Assembly (NCBI GenBank): GCA_039980135.1
Contig: JBDXCV010000009.1
Span: 1 to 64,000, forward strand
Direction: 5' to 3'
Source of the DNA: Alphaproteobacteria bacterium
GTDB lineage: Bacteria; Pseudomonadota; Alphaproteobacteria; UBA6615
Length of the DNA: 64,000 bases
Program-made: the position numbers and the translations under genes
The notes under the pieces: model-generated
Told to the model about the DNA's origin: nothing
Databases searched by the model: none
What the model saw: only the letters and a program-made list of their open reading frames with translations
In this document: one piece after another, positions 43,197 through 52,081 of the stretch
Position numbering within the stretch: position 1 is the first letter of the stretch
Layout of the letters: the number at the start of each line of letters is the position of its first letter

Positions 43197-43312
43197 AGCT
43201 TGGTCCTCAGCGCCGTTCGTCGAACGGCCTTATCGCTGCGCACGAACCGCCGCGCCTGCCCGCCGGCCAGGATGACGCCGAGGACGGAATCCGGGTCAAA
43301 CGCCTGTGTCAT
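43193..43312 (-). pseudogene. Orphaned MobA N-terminal fragment (39 codons)
   Basis: ATG 43312 opens a 39-residue frame, with SVLGVILAGGQARRFVRSDK, then a TGA that overlaps the next start (ATGA). The segment LGVILAGGQARR is the same as in mobA, and 43249-43286 matches 42669-42706 at nearly every base. The motif after it (FVRSDKAV for LGGGDKAL) has lost the Gly-Gly of the nucleotide loop, so it cannot act as MobA. It is either a relic of the original mobA start or a displaced copy. It still might serve as a leader for translation of the membrane protein. Confidence 0.7.
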
Positions 43313-43793
43313 TGGAACCTACCGATTTCGAGACATCGCAAAGAAACCAATGCGACGAAATCAGCAAAGTGAGGAACAACAAAAAGAAGCTGAAAGGGGC
43401 TGCATAGAGGCTCGTTTGCCAAGAGATTGAAAAACTTTGGAAAAGATCTTCCAGAGTATCCTCCGAGAACAGCCAAAATACGAATGAAGCCAACGGTCCG
43501 TTGGCAATAACAGCCAATAGCATGAACGGCATAAATCGTAGGACAAAGCTGGTTCGAGACCTAAACGCTAAATGAGGACGGAAATAAGCAAAGAAAAAAA
43601 GAAAGGGGAAAAGTATCAACTCGACAGACGGATACAAAAACGTACCAATGACGACAAAAACAATAGAAGTGGCTTCTGAATCACCCTCTAAAGAGGCGAT
43701 CAAAACAATTATGCCGAACGTAAATGCGGCGGTTGTGCCTAAATACGACTTGGCAACCGCAGTCGAAGCAGGTGTGCAAAACTCCAGTTTCAT
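43296..43793 (-). CDS. AT-rich membrane protein of unknown function
   Basis: The 165-residue protein (MKLEFCTPASTAVAKSYL) has about four membrane segments, including TAAFTFGIIVLIASLEG, VFVVIGTFLYPSVELILFPF and SFSISWQTSLYAAPFSFFLL. No family was recognised. Its DNA is plainly AT-rich: the line 43561-43620 is 35 percent G+C by count, whereas flanking genes are near 60-65. This suggests recent horizontal gain. The last codons overlap the ATG of the mobA fragment by 17 bases. Confidence 0.6.
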   Translation of the reverse strand: MKLEFCTPASTAVAKSYLGTTAAFTFGIIVLIASLEGDSEATSIVFVVIGTFLYPSVELILFPFLFFFAYFRPHLAFRSRTSFVLRFMPFMLLAVIANGPLASFVFWLFSEDTLEDLFQSFSISWQTSLYAAPFSFFLLFLTLLISSHWFLCDVSKSVGSNDTGV

Positions 43794-43834
43794 GCGACTA
43801 TTGGTTCCCGAAGCAGATCAATAATCGTCCCCCA

Positions 43835-44698
43835 TTACGCAGCACCCTTGCGCGCCACGTCGGTGGGCTCCTCACCGTCAGCATCCGCATCGAACGTAAT
43901 CCGCTCTTCCCCCGCCAGCGCCATGAAGCGCTTGCCGCGCGCGCGGCCGATCAGGGTCAGGTTCGCCTCACGGGCGAGGTCTACGCCCCAGGCGGTGAAG
44001 CCGGAGCGTGACACGAGTATCGGGATGCCCATATGCACGGTCTTGATGACCATCTCCGAGGTCAGCCGCCCGGTCGTGTAGAATATCTTGTCATCCGCCG
44101 CGATGCCCTTGAGGCGCATGTAACCGGCAATCTTGTCCACCGCATTGTGACGGCCGACATCCTCCATATAGATCAGCGGCTGGTCCTTCTCGCACAGCAC
44201 GCAGCCATGGATCGCACCGGCGGCCAGATAGAGACTCGGCATGGTGTTGATGGCCTTGGTCAGGGCGTAGAGCCATGACGTGCGCAGTTCCGCATCGGGC
44301 TTCAGGACCACACCTTCTAGGGATTCCATCAAGTCACCGAAAACCGTCCCCTGGGCGCAGCCGCTGGTCAGCGTCTTCTTCCTGAGCCGCGCCTCGTAGT
44401 CGGTCTCCCGGTCGGTGCGCACCACGACCACACCCAGATCATCGTCATGGTCGATGCCGGTGATCGTGTCGTCGGGGAGCAGCATGTTCTGGTTGGCGAG
44501 ATAGCCGACCGCGAGATAATCCGGGTAGTCGCCGATCGTCATCATGGTGACGATCTCCTGCCCGTTCAGGAACAGGGTGAGTGGACGCTCGACCACGACC
44601 CGGGCGTCGACGGGGTTGCCGTCCTGGTCGATCCCGCGGACGGGTTCGGTCAGGCGCGGGTCGTCCGGGTTGGGCTGGAGGGTGTGATCAGGTGGCAT
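43835..44698 (-). CDS. fdhD: Formate dehydrogenase sulfurtransferase FdhD
   Basis: The 287-residue protein has the FdhD pattern: RPLTLFLNGQEIVTMMTIGD, PDYLAVGYLANQNMLL, SLYLAAGAIHGCVLCEKDQ, MEDVGRHNAVDKIAGYMRLK and TGRLTSEMVIKTVHMGIPIL. FdhD moves sulfur from IscS to the Mo/W-bis-MGD cofactor of formate dehydrogenase. The loop that in E. coli holds the paired Cys (CGxCG) here reads SGCAQG, with a single Cys, a variant seen in other alphaproteobacterial-like sequences. It lies near the other formate dehydrogenase genes. Confidence 0.92.
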   Translation of the reverse strand: MPPDHTLQPNPDDPRLTEPVRGIDQDGNPVDARVVVERPLTLFLNGQEIVTMMTIGDYPDYLAVGYLANQNMLLPDDTITGIDHDDDLGVVVVRTDRETDYEARLRKKTLTSGCAQGTVFGDLMESLEGVVLKPDAELRTSWLYALTKAINTMPSLYLAAGAIHGCVLCEKDQPLIYMEDVGRHNAVDKIAGYMRLKGIAADDKIFYTTGRLTSEMVIKTVHMGIPILVSRSGFTAWGVDLAREANLTLIGRARGKRFMALAGEERITFDADADGEEPTDVARKGAA

Positions 44699-44763
44699 GA
44701 CCTGCCCAGCATATCAAATCCACGGCAAGATGGGTCGCAATCGACCACGGCGCGAAAACACCC

Positions 44764-44834
44764 GGGCGGGTTTGAAACCCGCCCCTACAACCGCGAGCGC
44801 CAATCCCAGGTAGGGGTGGGTCTGTGACACACCC
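44764..44834. repeat. Palindromic repeat, GGGCGGGT...ACACACCC type (copy 2)
   Basis: This is the second copy of the element at 41744-41807: GGGCGGGTTTGAAACCCGCC, CTAC, spacer, GTAG and a second palindrome. It lies in the divergent gap between fdhD and tupB, where promoters must also fit. Confidence 0.75.
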
Positions 44835-44928
44835 GGTCGCCCGGACCAGAGGCGTGTGTGGACATGGGCCACGGCCCTGCATAGATAATGGCCCCGAACC
44901 CAAACCAGCGGATTGACGCAGAAACCAG

Positions 44929-45639
44929 ATGGACAGCTTCGTCACAGCCTTCGCGGAAGCCGGCGCTTTGCTGGTCAGCTTCGACCCGGACTTCCTGTCG
45001 ATCGTCGGGCTGTCGCTGCGGGTCAGCCTGACCGCCGTCGCCCTGGCCTGCCTGATCGGGTTTCCGCTGGGCGCACTCGTGGCGCTGACGCGCTTCCCCG
45101 GCCGCGGCGTGGCGGTCCTGCTGCTCAACACCTTCATGGGCCTGCCGCCGGTCGTGGTCGGGCTGATCGTGTTTCTCGTGTTGTCGCGCGCCGGACCGCT
45201 CGGCGTGCTGGGACTTCTGTTCACGCCTGCCGCGATGATCATCGCCCAGACGATCCTGGTTACGCCCATTGTAGCCGCGCTCACCCGACAGATCGTCGCC
45301 GATCTGTGGGTCGAGTATGGCGAACATCTGCGGTCGCTTGATGCGGGGCCGGTGACCACGCTGGCAACGCTCATTGTGGACGCGCGCTATTCCCTGGCCA
45401 CAGTCGTGCTGGCCGGGTTCGGCCGGGCGATCGCAGAGGTCGGTGCGGTCATGATCGTCGGCGGCAACATCGACCATGTGACCCGCGTGATGACGAGCGC
45501 CATCGCGCTCGAGACCAGCAAGGGCAATCTTTCGACCGCGCTCGGGCTTGGTATCGTGCTTCTGTTCCTCGCACTAACGGTCAACGCCGCCGTGCAGATC
45601 ATCAACACACAAGCAGGCAAGCGGGCGGCGCTCGCATGA
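44929..45639 (+). CDS. tupB: Tungstate ABC transporter permease TupB
   Basis: The 236-residue membrane protein has an ABC-2-type permease pattern with about five helices (LSLRVSLTAVALACLIGFPL onwards), the EAA-like loop with GRAIAEVGAVMIVGGNIDHV, and MTSAIALETSKGNLSTALGL, typical of TupB/WtpB. It forms the channel for tungstate import. The gene is 10 bases from tupC. TupA-like binding residues in the third gene support tungstate over molybdate, but the two cannot be fully separated by sequence alone. Confidence 0.85.
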   Translation: MDSFVTAFAEAGALLVSFDPDFLSIVGLSLRVSLTAVALACLIGFPLGALVALTRFPGRGVAVLLLNTFMGLPPVVVGLIVFLVLSRAGPLGVLGLLFTPAAMIIAQTILVTPIVAALTRQIVADLWVEYGEHLRSLDAGPVTTLATLIVDARYSLATVVLAGFGRAIAEVGAVMIVGGNIDHVTRVMTSAIALETSKGNLSTALGLGIVLLFLALTVNAAVQIINTQAGKRAALA

Positions 45640-45649
45640 GCAAGCTTCC

Positions 45650-46372
45650 ATGAGCGGCCCGGCGTCCATACTCCCCCTCCAGGTGCAACGTCTCGCCTTC
45701 GAGGCTGACGGCACGCGCCTGCTCGACGACGTGAGTTTCACCCTGCAGGCCGGGCGACGCACGGTCCTGCTGGGGCCGAACGGCGCGGGCAAGAGCCTCC
45801 TGCTCCGCCTGTGCCACGGGCTGCTCCAGCCCACATCGGGCGACGTTCGCTGGGCCATCGAGGGACGACAAAACGCGCGCCGGCAGGCCATGGTATTCCA
45901 GCAGCCCGTGATGCTGCGCCGCTCGGCGGCTGGCAACATCACCCACGCGCTTACCGCACATGATGTTCCGCGCGCCGACAGGCTGGCGCGCGCGAACGCC
46001 GCGCTGGCATTGGCCGGGCTCTCCCATGTGGCGCGGCGGCCCGCCCGGGTGCTGTCCGGCGGTGAGCAACAGCGCCTCGCGCTTGCCCGCGCCTGGGCGA
46101 CCGAACCCGAGATCCTGTTTCTGGACGAGCCGACATCGAGTCTCGACCCCGCCGCGACCCGCGCCGTCGAGACCCTGATCGAGGGGTTCCACGCCGCCGA
46201 CACCAAGATCGTCATGGCGACACATGACCTGGCACAGGCCAGGCGGATCGCCGACGACATCCTGTTCCTGCACAAGGGCCGGTTGCTCGAAACGTCGGGC
46301 GCCACAGAGTTCTTCGAGAAACCGCAGACCGACGAGGGCCGCGCATTCATCGCCGGAGAATTGCTGTGGTAG
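45650..46372 (+). CDS. tupC: Tungstate ABC transporter ATPase TupC
   Basis: The 240-residue ATPase has Walker A LLGPNGAGKSLLLRLCHGLL, the signature VLSGGEQQRLALARAWATEP, Walker B ILFLDEPTSSLDPAATRAVE and the His-switch MATHDLAQARRIADDILFLH. It powers tungstate import with TupB and TupA. It follows tupB and overlaps the tupA start by 7 bases. Confidence 0.85.
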   Translation: MSGPASILPLQVQRLAFEADGTRLLDDVSFTLQAGRRTVLLGPNGAGKSLLLRLCHGLLQPTSGDVRWAIEGRQNARRQAMVFQQPVMLRRSAAGNITHALTAHDVPRADRLARANAALALAGLSHVARRPARVLSGGEQQRLALARAWATEPEILFLDEPTSSLDPAATRAVETLIEGFHAADTKIVMATHDLAQARRIADDILFLHKGRLLETSGATEFFEKPQTDEGRAFIAGELLW

Positions 46373-47196
46373 CGCGCCTGCGCCGGATTTTCCTGGCCCC
46401 GCTGGTAGTCGCCACGCTGTTACTTCCGTCGCAAACCATCGCCGCAGACAATGACCGCGCGCTGCTGCTCGGCACCACCACATCGGTCGACAATTCCGGG
46501 CTTCTTGGCCCCCTTCTCGAGGCGTTCCACGACGCGACCGGGATCGAGGTGCGGACCGTCGTGCGCGGCACCGGCGCGATACTGCAACTGGGGCGCAGCG
46601 GGGATTTCGACGTGGTCCTGGTGCATCATCCCGACGCGGAAGCGGCCTTCGTCGCAGGCGGCGACGGCATCGCCCGCCACCCGGTGATGACCAGCCGGTT
46701 CCTGATCGTCGGCCCCAAGAGCGACCCGGCGAATGTGCGCGCCGCACCCGACGCCGGCGGCGCACTGACGCGTATCGCAGACGGGACGTTCAATTTCATT
46801 TCACGCGGCGATGAAAGCGGCACCAACGCCGCGGAGCGGAACCTCTGGGGCCTCGCGGGACGAGCGCCCTGGACCGATCGCACGGGCTGGTATCGGGAAA
46901 CCGGTTCCGGCATGGGTGCGGCCCTGAACATGGCCAGCGTTCTTTCCGCCTACACCTTCACCGAAAGCGGTTCCTGGACCAATTTCGCCAATCGCGGTGA
47001 CCTGACCGTGCTTTTCGAGGGCGGGCCGCATCTCGCCAATCCCTACACCATCATCCCGATCAATCCCGATCGACATCCCCATGTTGCCGCCGGCGCCGCC
47101 GCACGCCTGGTGGAGTGGCTGACAGGGCCGCCAGGCCAATCCTTCATTGCCGACTTCCGTGTCGATGGTGAACCGCCATTCGCGCCCGCCCGTTGA
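46366..47196 (+). CDS. tupA: Tungstate-binding periplasmic protein TupA
   Basis: The start is GTG 46366, overlapping the tupC stop. The 276-residue protein has a signal peptide (LAPLVVATLLLPSQTIAAD) and the TupA-type oxyanion site LLLGTTTSVDNSGLLGPLLE, which in Eubacterium TupA provides backbone contacts to tungstate, plus FISRGDESGTNAAERNLW. Tungstate is the likely ligand. This suggests that the formate dehydrogenase of this locus may use tungsten. Confidence 0.88.
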   Translation: MVARLRRIFLAPLVVATLLLPSQTIAADNDRALLLGTTTSVDNSGLLGPLLEAFHDATGIEVRTVVRGTGAILQLGRSGDFDVVLVHHPDAEAAFVAGGDGIARHPVMTSRFLIVGPKSDPANVRAAPDAGGALTRIADGTFNFISRGDESGTNAAERNLWGLAGRAPWTDRTGWYRETGSGMGAALNMASVLSAYTFTESGSWTNFANRGDLTVLFEGGPHLANPYTIIPINPDRHPHVAAGAAARLVEWLTGPPGQSFIADFRVDGEPPFAPAR

Positions 47197-47248
47197 ATGG
47201 CGCCAGGCCGTGATTGACGCATCCCGTCATCGCCGCCACGCTGGCGCC

Positions 47249-48376
47249 ATGGCCAATGCCCCCATCAGGACGACCGCTCTTTTGCTCGCGATCGCGTTTT
47301 CCGTCTTGCTGGCGGTGACCGGCAATGCGTATGCACAAGACCGTCAAACGGACAAACAAATGCCGTTTGTCGCGGTGACAACCATCACCAGCAGCGCGGA
47401 AATCCAGGCGATCATCGACGGCATGCGCGATCAGCTTGCCAAACGAGGCCATTGGCCCGGCGACACGATAACGATCGAGGTGGCCGACGCCGGTGCCGAC
47501 ACGGCACGTGCGGCCGATCAGGTTCGCGCGTTTGTCCGGCGCGGCGCCGAGGTCCTGGTCGCCATATCGGAACCATCGATCAAGGCGGCGATAACAGCCA
47601 ATTCGCGTTTGCCGCTGGTCGTTGCCGGGGTCTCCCTCGAGATCGCGGAAGCCAACAAACGCAAACGTCGCCGGCGGACGGTCACCGGCATCGTGTCCGG
47701 CGAAACCTACAACGAGCAATTCGAACTGATCGGGAATCTCGCATCGCAAACCAAGACCGTCGCCGTACCGGTCGATCCGATCGACGGCAACATGCACGAG
47801 CGCTTGCGCGGCCTGACCGCCGTCGCGCGCCGCCATGGGCTGACAATCATGCCGCTGCCGGTTTCGGTGTTGCAGAACGCGGTCAGCAACAGAATCTCCG
47901 AGCTCGACCCGGAAACGAGCGTCATCCTCCTGGACCGGGAGCTTCTTCCAACAGCCCCGGTAGAGGCTCTCGCCGCCGCGGCAGAAACACGCAAACTGCC
48001 CCTGTTTGCGACCGATGAGGACAGCGTGATCCGCGGTGCGCTCGCGGCCATGGTGGTGGAACCCTTCGGGGTCGGGGTCCAGCTCGGCGATCTGATCGCG
48101 CGAATTCTCGAAGATTCAGCGGCGACCCGCGCGCCCTTCGAGCGCGCCCGGGCGTCTCATTTGGTGGTGAACCAGGACGCGCGCGCACTCGTCGATATCG
48201 CCGCATTGGAGCGCGATACGGCGTTTCGACAGCGCTCCGTCGTGGATTGGGCCGACATCGCCGGGCCGCGGCCGCGGATCAAGCCGAGCGCCCCCGAAGA
48301 ACCGCCGCCGCTTGGCGTGGCGCGGGGAATCGACGTGCCGGCACCCCGGGTCAAGCCGGAGACACCATTGCGCTGA
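47249..48376 (+). CDS. ABC transporter substrate-binding protein (TrpX-like)
   Basis: The start is ATG 47249, giving a 375-residue protein with signal peptide ([20 protein letters not shown]); the frame extends upstream into tupA, where it is not real. It has the PF04392-type pattern: [50 protein letters not shown] and later [20 protein letters not shown] with [18 protein letters not shown]. No permease or ATPase is next to it. A Pro-rich tail of about 50 residues follows. The ligand is unknown. Confidence 0.7.
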   Translation: MANAPIRTTALLLAIAFSVLLAVTGNAYAQDRQTDKQMPFVAVTTITSSAEIQAIIDGMRDQLAKRGHWPGDTITIEVADAGADTARAADQVRAFVRRGAEVLVAISEPSIKAAITANSRLPLVVAGVSLEIAEANKRKRRRRTVTGIVSGETYNEQFELIGNLASQTKTVAVPVDPIDGNMHERLRGLTAVARRHGLTIMPLPVSVLQNAVSNRISELDPETSVILLDRELLPTAPVEALAAAAETRKLPLFATDEDSVIRGALAAMVVEPFGVGVQLGDLIARILEDSAATRAPFERARASHLVVNQDARALVDIAALERDTAFRQRSVVDWADIAGPRPRIKPSAPEEPPPLGVARGIDVPAPRVKPETPLR

Positions 48377-48588
48377 GTGCAGAACCGTCTGACCGACAGC
48401 CATTCGGCAAGACCCGGTGCCTCGACGCCGACCAGCATGCGTGGCACGAAACATGCTTCGTAGAGGCTGAGAATGATTGTCGAATCGACGCAAAAACTGC
48501 CGGAATCATGCCCTTTTTCGCGAATATTGCCGATATGACACCGATCGCGCCCTACATACCGTTCGCGAAATGTACTACATACACATGC

Positions 48589-49635
48589 ATGAGCACTGAA
48601 CTGTCTGAAAACGCGAATACTCAACCGGCACCTGCCGAACCGGCATTGATCGATCCATTTGCGCGATCGATCGACTATCTGCGGGTTTCGGTCACTGACA
48701 GGTGCGACCTCCGCTGCGTGTATTGCATGGCGGAGGATATGACCTTTTTGCCAAAGGCCGAGATTCTGTCCCTCGAAGAGCTGGACCGGCTCTGCACCAC
48801 ATTTGTCGACCTGGGTGTGCGGAAACTGCGCCTGACCGGCGGCGAACCGCTTGTCCGCAAGAACATCATGTGGCTGATCCGGCGTCTCGGCCGCCATCTC
48901 GACAGCGGCGCGCTGGACGAGCTGACCCTGACATCGAACGGCACCCAGCTGGCACGTTATGCCGACGAACTCGCCGACGCAGGCGTTCGCCGGATCAACA
49001 TCTCCCTCGACACGCTCGACCCGTCGAAGTTCAAGGCGATCACGCGCTGGGGCGACCTCGATCAGGTACTCGACGGCATCGCCGCCGCACGCAAGGCCGG
49101 CCTGGCGATCAAGATCAACACAGTTGCGCTGCGCGGCGTCAACGACGATGAAATCGATCGATTGATCAACTGGTGCGGCGAATGCGGTTTCGACCTGACC
49201 TTCATCGAGGTCATGCCGATGGGCGAGATCGGCGAGCAGCGGCTCGATCAGTATCTCCCCCTTTCAATGGTCCGCGCCGACCTCTCGGAGCGCTGGACCC
49301 TGACCGAGTCCGATCATTCCACGGGCGGGCCGGCGCGTTATTTCGATCTGGCCGAAACCGGCCAACGGCTGGGTTTCATCACGCCGCTCACCCACAATTT
49401 TTGCGAATCCTGCAATCGGGTGCGCCTGACCTGCACCGGCACCCTTTTCATGTGCCTCGGTCAGGAAGATGCCGCGGATTTGCGCGCGCCCCTGCGGGCC
49501 AGCGAAGACGACGCTCTCCTGACGGAGGCGATCCACGAAGCCATCGGCCGCAAACCCAAGGGCCATGACTTCATCATCGATCGACGCCACAACGCCCCGG
49601 CGGTCGGCCGTCACATGAGCGTGACGGGCGGCTAG
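48589..49635 (+). CDS. moaA: GTP 3',8-cyclase MoaA
   Basis: The start is ATG 48589; a longer open frame upstream lies in an unlikely region. The 348-residue protein has the radical-SAM triad Cys39, Cys43 and Cys46 in [51 protein letters not shown], a C-terminal cluster in [20 protein letters not shown], and the C-terminal Gly-Gly (VTGG) that in MoaA is essential. It starts molybdopterin synthesis from GTP. The 212-base gap before it holds two TCGCGAA segments that could be operator halves, and no Moco riboswitch pattern that I recognise. Confidence 0.94.
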   Translation: MSTELSENANTQPAPAEPALIDPFARSIDYLRVSVTDRCDLRCVYCMAEDMTFLPKAEILSLEELDRLCTTFVDLGVRKLRLTGGEPLVRKNIMWLIRRLGRHLDSGALDELTLTSNGTQLARYADELADAGVRRINISLDTLDPSKFKAITRWGDLDQVLDGIAAARKAGLAIKINTVALRGVNDDEIDRLINWCGECGFDLTFIEVMPMGEIGEQRLDQYLPLSMVRADLSERWTLTESDHSTGGPARYFDLAETGQRLGFITPLTHNFCESCNRVRLTCTGTLFMCLGQEDAADLRAPLRASEDDALLTEAIHEAIGRKPKGHDFIIDRRHNAPAVGRHMSVTGG

Positions 49636-49653
49636 CCGCGATCGCGCCCCGAC

Positions 49654-52074
49654 ATGTATTTCTCGGCAGGTACTTCGGGTATCGTCCACGTCATCATCGT
49701 GGCCGCCTCGCTGGGGACCTTGCCGGCCATCGAACTGGCCTTCGGCGACCGGTTCGGTCGCGGCGCCACCCGCGATGTCCTTTCCTATGAGGAAAGCAAT
49801 GAATTCCAGAGCAAATTCTCGACCGGCGCGCTGACCGATAATCCCGGCGAGATGATCGAGGACGAGAACGCATCCGGCCTCGACCCCGATGATAATGTCG
49901 ATACGCTCACCAGCGGTGAATTCGGCTTCGACGAAGCCGGTGATTCGGACCAGACCGACTCCCTCAGGGGTTCGCCCGATGCGGCTCGACAGCGGAACAC
50001 GCCGTCCGGTGGCGCCGGGCAAGGCGAAGATCAGGCCGTGGAAGCAAGCCTCGAGGGCGATCGAGAGGATGATGGCGATACCGGCGACGCCGAGGATGCC
50101 GGCGAAGCGACACGCGAGATTATCATCTTCGTGAATCTCCGCCCGGAGCCCGAGCCCGACCAGGAAATCGTCGAGACCGAAGCCGCTCGCGAGGCCGGGC
50201 CCACGGATTTGCCGGCCCCGATCGCAATTGAAACGGCGGGCGAAGCGCTGGCCGAACTCGCCGCGCTCGACGAGGACACGCCGGAAATTGCGCCGGACGA
50301 TCTACGCGCCGGCGTTCCCGATGCGCCGGAAGACGGCGAAACTTCCGAAGGCCGGGAAAGCACGCTCGACCCGAACAAGGCGGTCGCTCCGGAGTCAGGC
50401 GAAATTTCCCCCTCCAGCGGCAGCGCGGCGGCGCAGACCGATGTCGAAGGTGGTCTCCCGGACTCCCTCCCGCTGGCTGACGAAAACTCGTTGGCCCCGA
50501 CGCGATCCACCGCCGCGATCAAAAAGGACGAAAACCCGTCCGGCGTGGCCGAGGCATCGGAACAAACGACCGCCGTGCAGGCCGCGACCGGCCAACCCGG
50601 CCTGCCCGATGCCGGTCCGGACATCAAGCCGAAGAACGAACCGGTCCCGCCGGACACAACGGCCCAGGCCCAACGCACCGTGGCGGTGCCGCTGAAGGGC
50701 ATTCCGGGTGCCGTCACGCCCGCACCGCAACTCAAGGATCATCAGCAGTTGCGCGATCCCGACGAGGTTGGCACCTCGCTTGCGCGTATCGGCTCCAAAC
50801 TCCCCGGTGTGACCGAACAGGAAGACGGCCTCATCGGCCAGAACGAGGATGTCAACCAACAACAGGTCAAGGTCGCCGAAGGCTTGTCCGAAGCAACCCA
50901 GCTTGCGCGCCGGTCGGACGAAGTTCGGCCCGGTGCGCCGGAAAGCGCGCTGGACCGCGCCGAAAAATCCAAGGATTCAGACCTGGCCGGGACGGAAGTT
51001 GCTGCGCTGAAGACCGGCGAAGCCTTCACCGCACGCGAGACCAACGAGTTCGACCGGCCATCGTTGCGCGACGGCGAAGACAATCCCCTCGCCAGGATCG
51101 TCGCGGCGATTGCCGGCGATGACGACGCGCTGTCACGTGCCTTGTCGGATCCCAGCCCGTTCGACACGATCGGCGGGAACCCCGACCCCGGGACCCAGCG
51201 CACCAATGAGGTCCTGGAGAAGGCCGCCGAAGCCGGCCTCGCCGCCGCGCAGACGAAGCTCGCAAAACGCTACGTCCTGGGCCTCGTCGACGGAAGCGAT
51301 CCCGATAAACTGGTCGAGCTTCTGCGCAATGCCGCCGAACAGGGTGATCAGGAAGCGCAGCTCATGCTCGGCGCCTTGTTCGCCGACGGCCGCATCGTGC
51401 CGCAGGACAAGGTCCAGGCCCATGTCTTCTTCGACCTGGCGGCCGCGCAGGGCAGCGACGAGGCGAACGACATTCTGCCGGTGCTTGAACGCCAGATGGC
51501 GCCCCGGGAAATTGCCGATTCCCGCCGGCTTGCGCGGGAATACAAGCGCCTGCTCGACGCTGTGGCGCAACCGCGCGCACGCGGTACAAACGGTGATGGT
51601 TTGAGCGATCAACTGCTCGACGCGGCCGCGGCCGGAAACACCGCCAAGATTGCCGAACTCCTGTCGCGGGGCGCCGACCTCGAGGGCAACGATACATCGG
51701 GCCGGACCGCGGTGATCAATGCATCCTGGCGAGGCCGGACCGAAGTCGTGGACCTGCTTGTTGAACTCGGCGCCGATTTCAACGTCACGGACTATGACGG
51801 ACGTACGGCGGTTTCCTGGGCCGCCAGCAACGGGCATAACGATGTTGTCCAGAAGCTCGTCGAAGCCGGCGCACGCCCCAATGTGATCGACCGTGACGGG
51901 CTGACACCGCTGATGCGGGCGGCCTGGAACGGCCACGACACGATTGTGCGCCTCCTGATTGAATCCGGCGCGCGCGCCAATATAAAAGACGGGAACGGAA
52001 AGACCGCGCTCGACTACGCGATCCAGGGCAAGCATCGCAATGTTGCGCGCACGCTTCGCTCGTTCGGCGCCTAG
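49654..52074 (+). CDS. Membrane-anchored protein with disordered linker, Sel1 and ankyrin repeats
   Basis: The 806-residue protein starts MYFSAGTSGIVHVIIVAASL, a TonB-like signal anchor. Residues about 40-430 are acidic, Asp/Glu/Pro/Ala-rich and probably disordered. Sel1 repeats follow (AAEQGDQEAQLMLGALFADG and the next), then four ankyrin repeats (GRTAVINASWRGRTEVVDLL, GRTAVSWAASNGHNDVVQKL and GLTPLMRAAWNGHDTIVRLL). No catalytic part is seen. It follows moaA by 18 bases and could be a periplasmic protein-binding scaffold. The mix of Sel1 and ankyrin on one long flexible arm is uncommon. Confidence 0.65.
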   Translation: MYFSAGTSGIVHVIIVAASLGTLPAIELAFGDRFGRGATRDVLSYEESNEFQSKFSTGALTDNPGEMIEDENASGLDPDDNVDTLTSGEFGFDEAGDSDQTDSLRGSPDAARQRNTPSGGAGQGEDQAVEASLEGDREDDGDTGDAEDAGEATREIIIFVNLRPEPEPDQEIVETEAAREAGPTDLPAPIAIETAGEALAELAALDEDTPEIAPDDLRAGVPDAPEDGETSEGRESTLDPNKAVAPESGEISPSSGSAAAQTDVEGGLPDSLPLADENSLAPTRSTAAIKKDENPSGVAEASEQTTAVQAATGQPGLPDAGPDIKPKNEPVPPDTTAQAQRTVAVPLKGIPGAVTPAPQLKDHQQLRDPDEVGTSLARIGSKLPGVTEQEDGLIGQNEDVNQQQVKVAEGLSEATQLARRSDEVRPGAPESALDRAEKSKDSDLAGTEVAALKTGEAFTARETNEFDRPSLRDGEDNPLARIVAAIAGDDDALSRALSDPSPFDTIGGNPDPGTQRTNEVLEKAAEAGLAAAQTKLAKRYVLGLVDGSDPDKLVELLRNAAEQGDQEAQLMLGALFADGRIVPQDKVQAHVFFDLAAAQGSDEANDILPVLERQMAPREIADSRRLAREYKRLLDAVAQPRARGTNGDGLSDQLLDAAAAGNTAKIAELLSRGADLEGNDTSGRTAVINASWRGRTEVVDLLVELGADFNVTDYDGRTAVSWAASNGHNDVVQKLVEAGARPNVIDRDGLTPLMRAAWNGHDTIVRLLIESGARANIKDGNGKTALDYAIQGKHRNVARTLRSFGA

Positions 52075-52081
52075 ACACGCA

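Noticed and set aside
47147-47248. Upstream start for the TrpX-like binding protein inside tupA
   Set aside because: It would put 34 residues before a clear signal peptide; ATG 47249 is better.
48377-48588. Possible molybdenum cofactor riboswitch upstream of moaA
   Set aside because: I could not find the family's conserved core or a matching stem set; only two TCGCGAA segments stand out.
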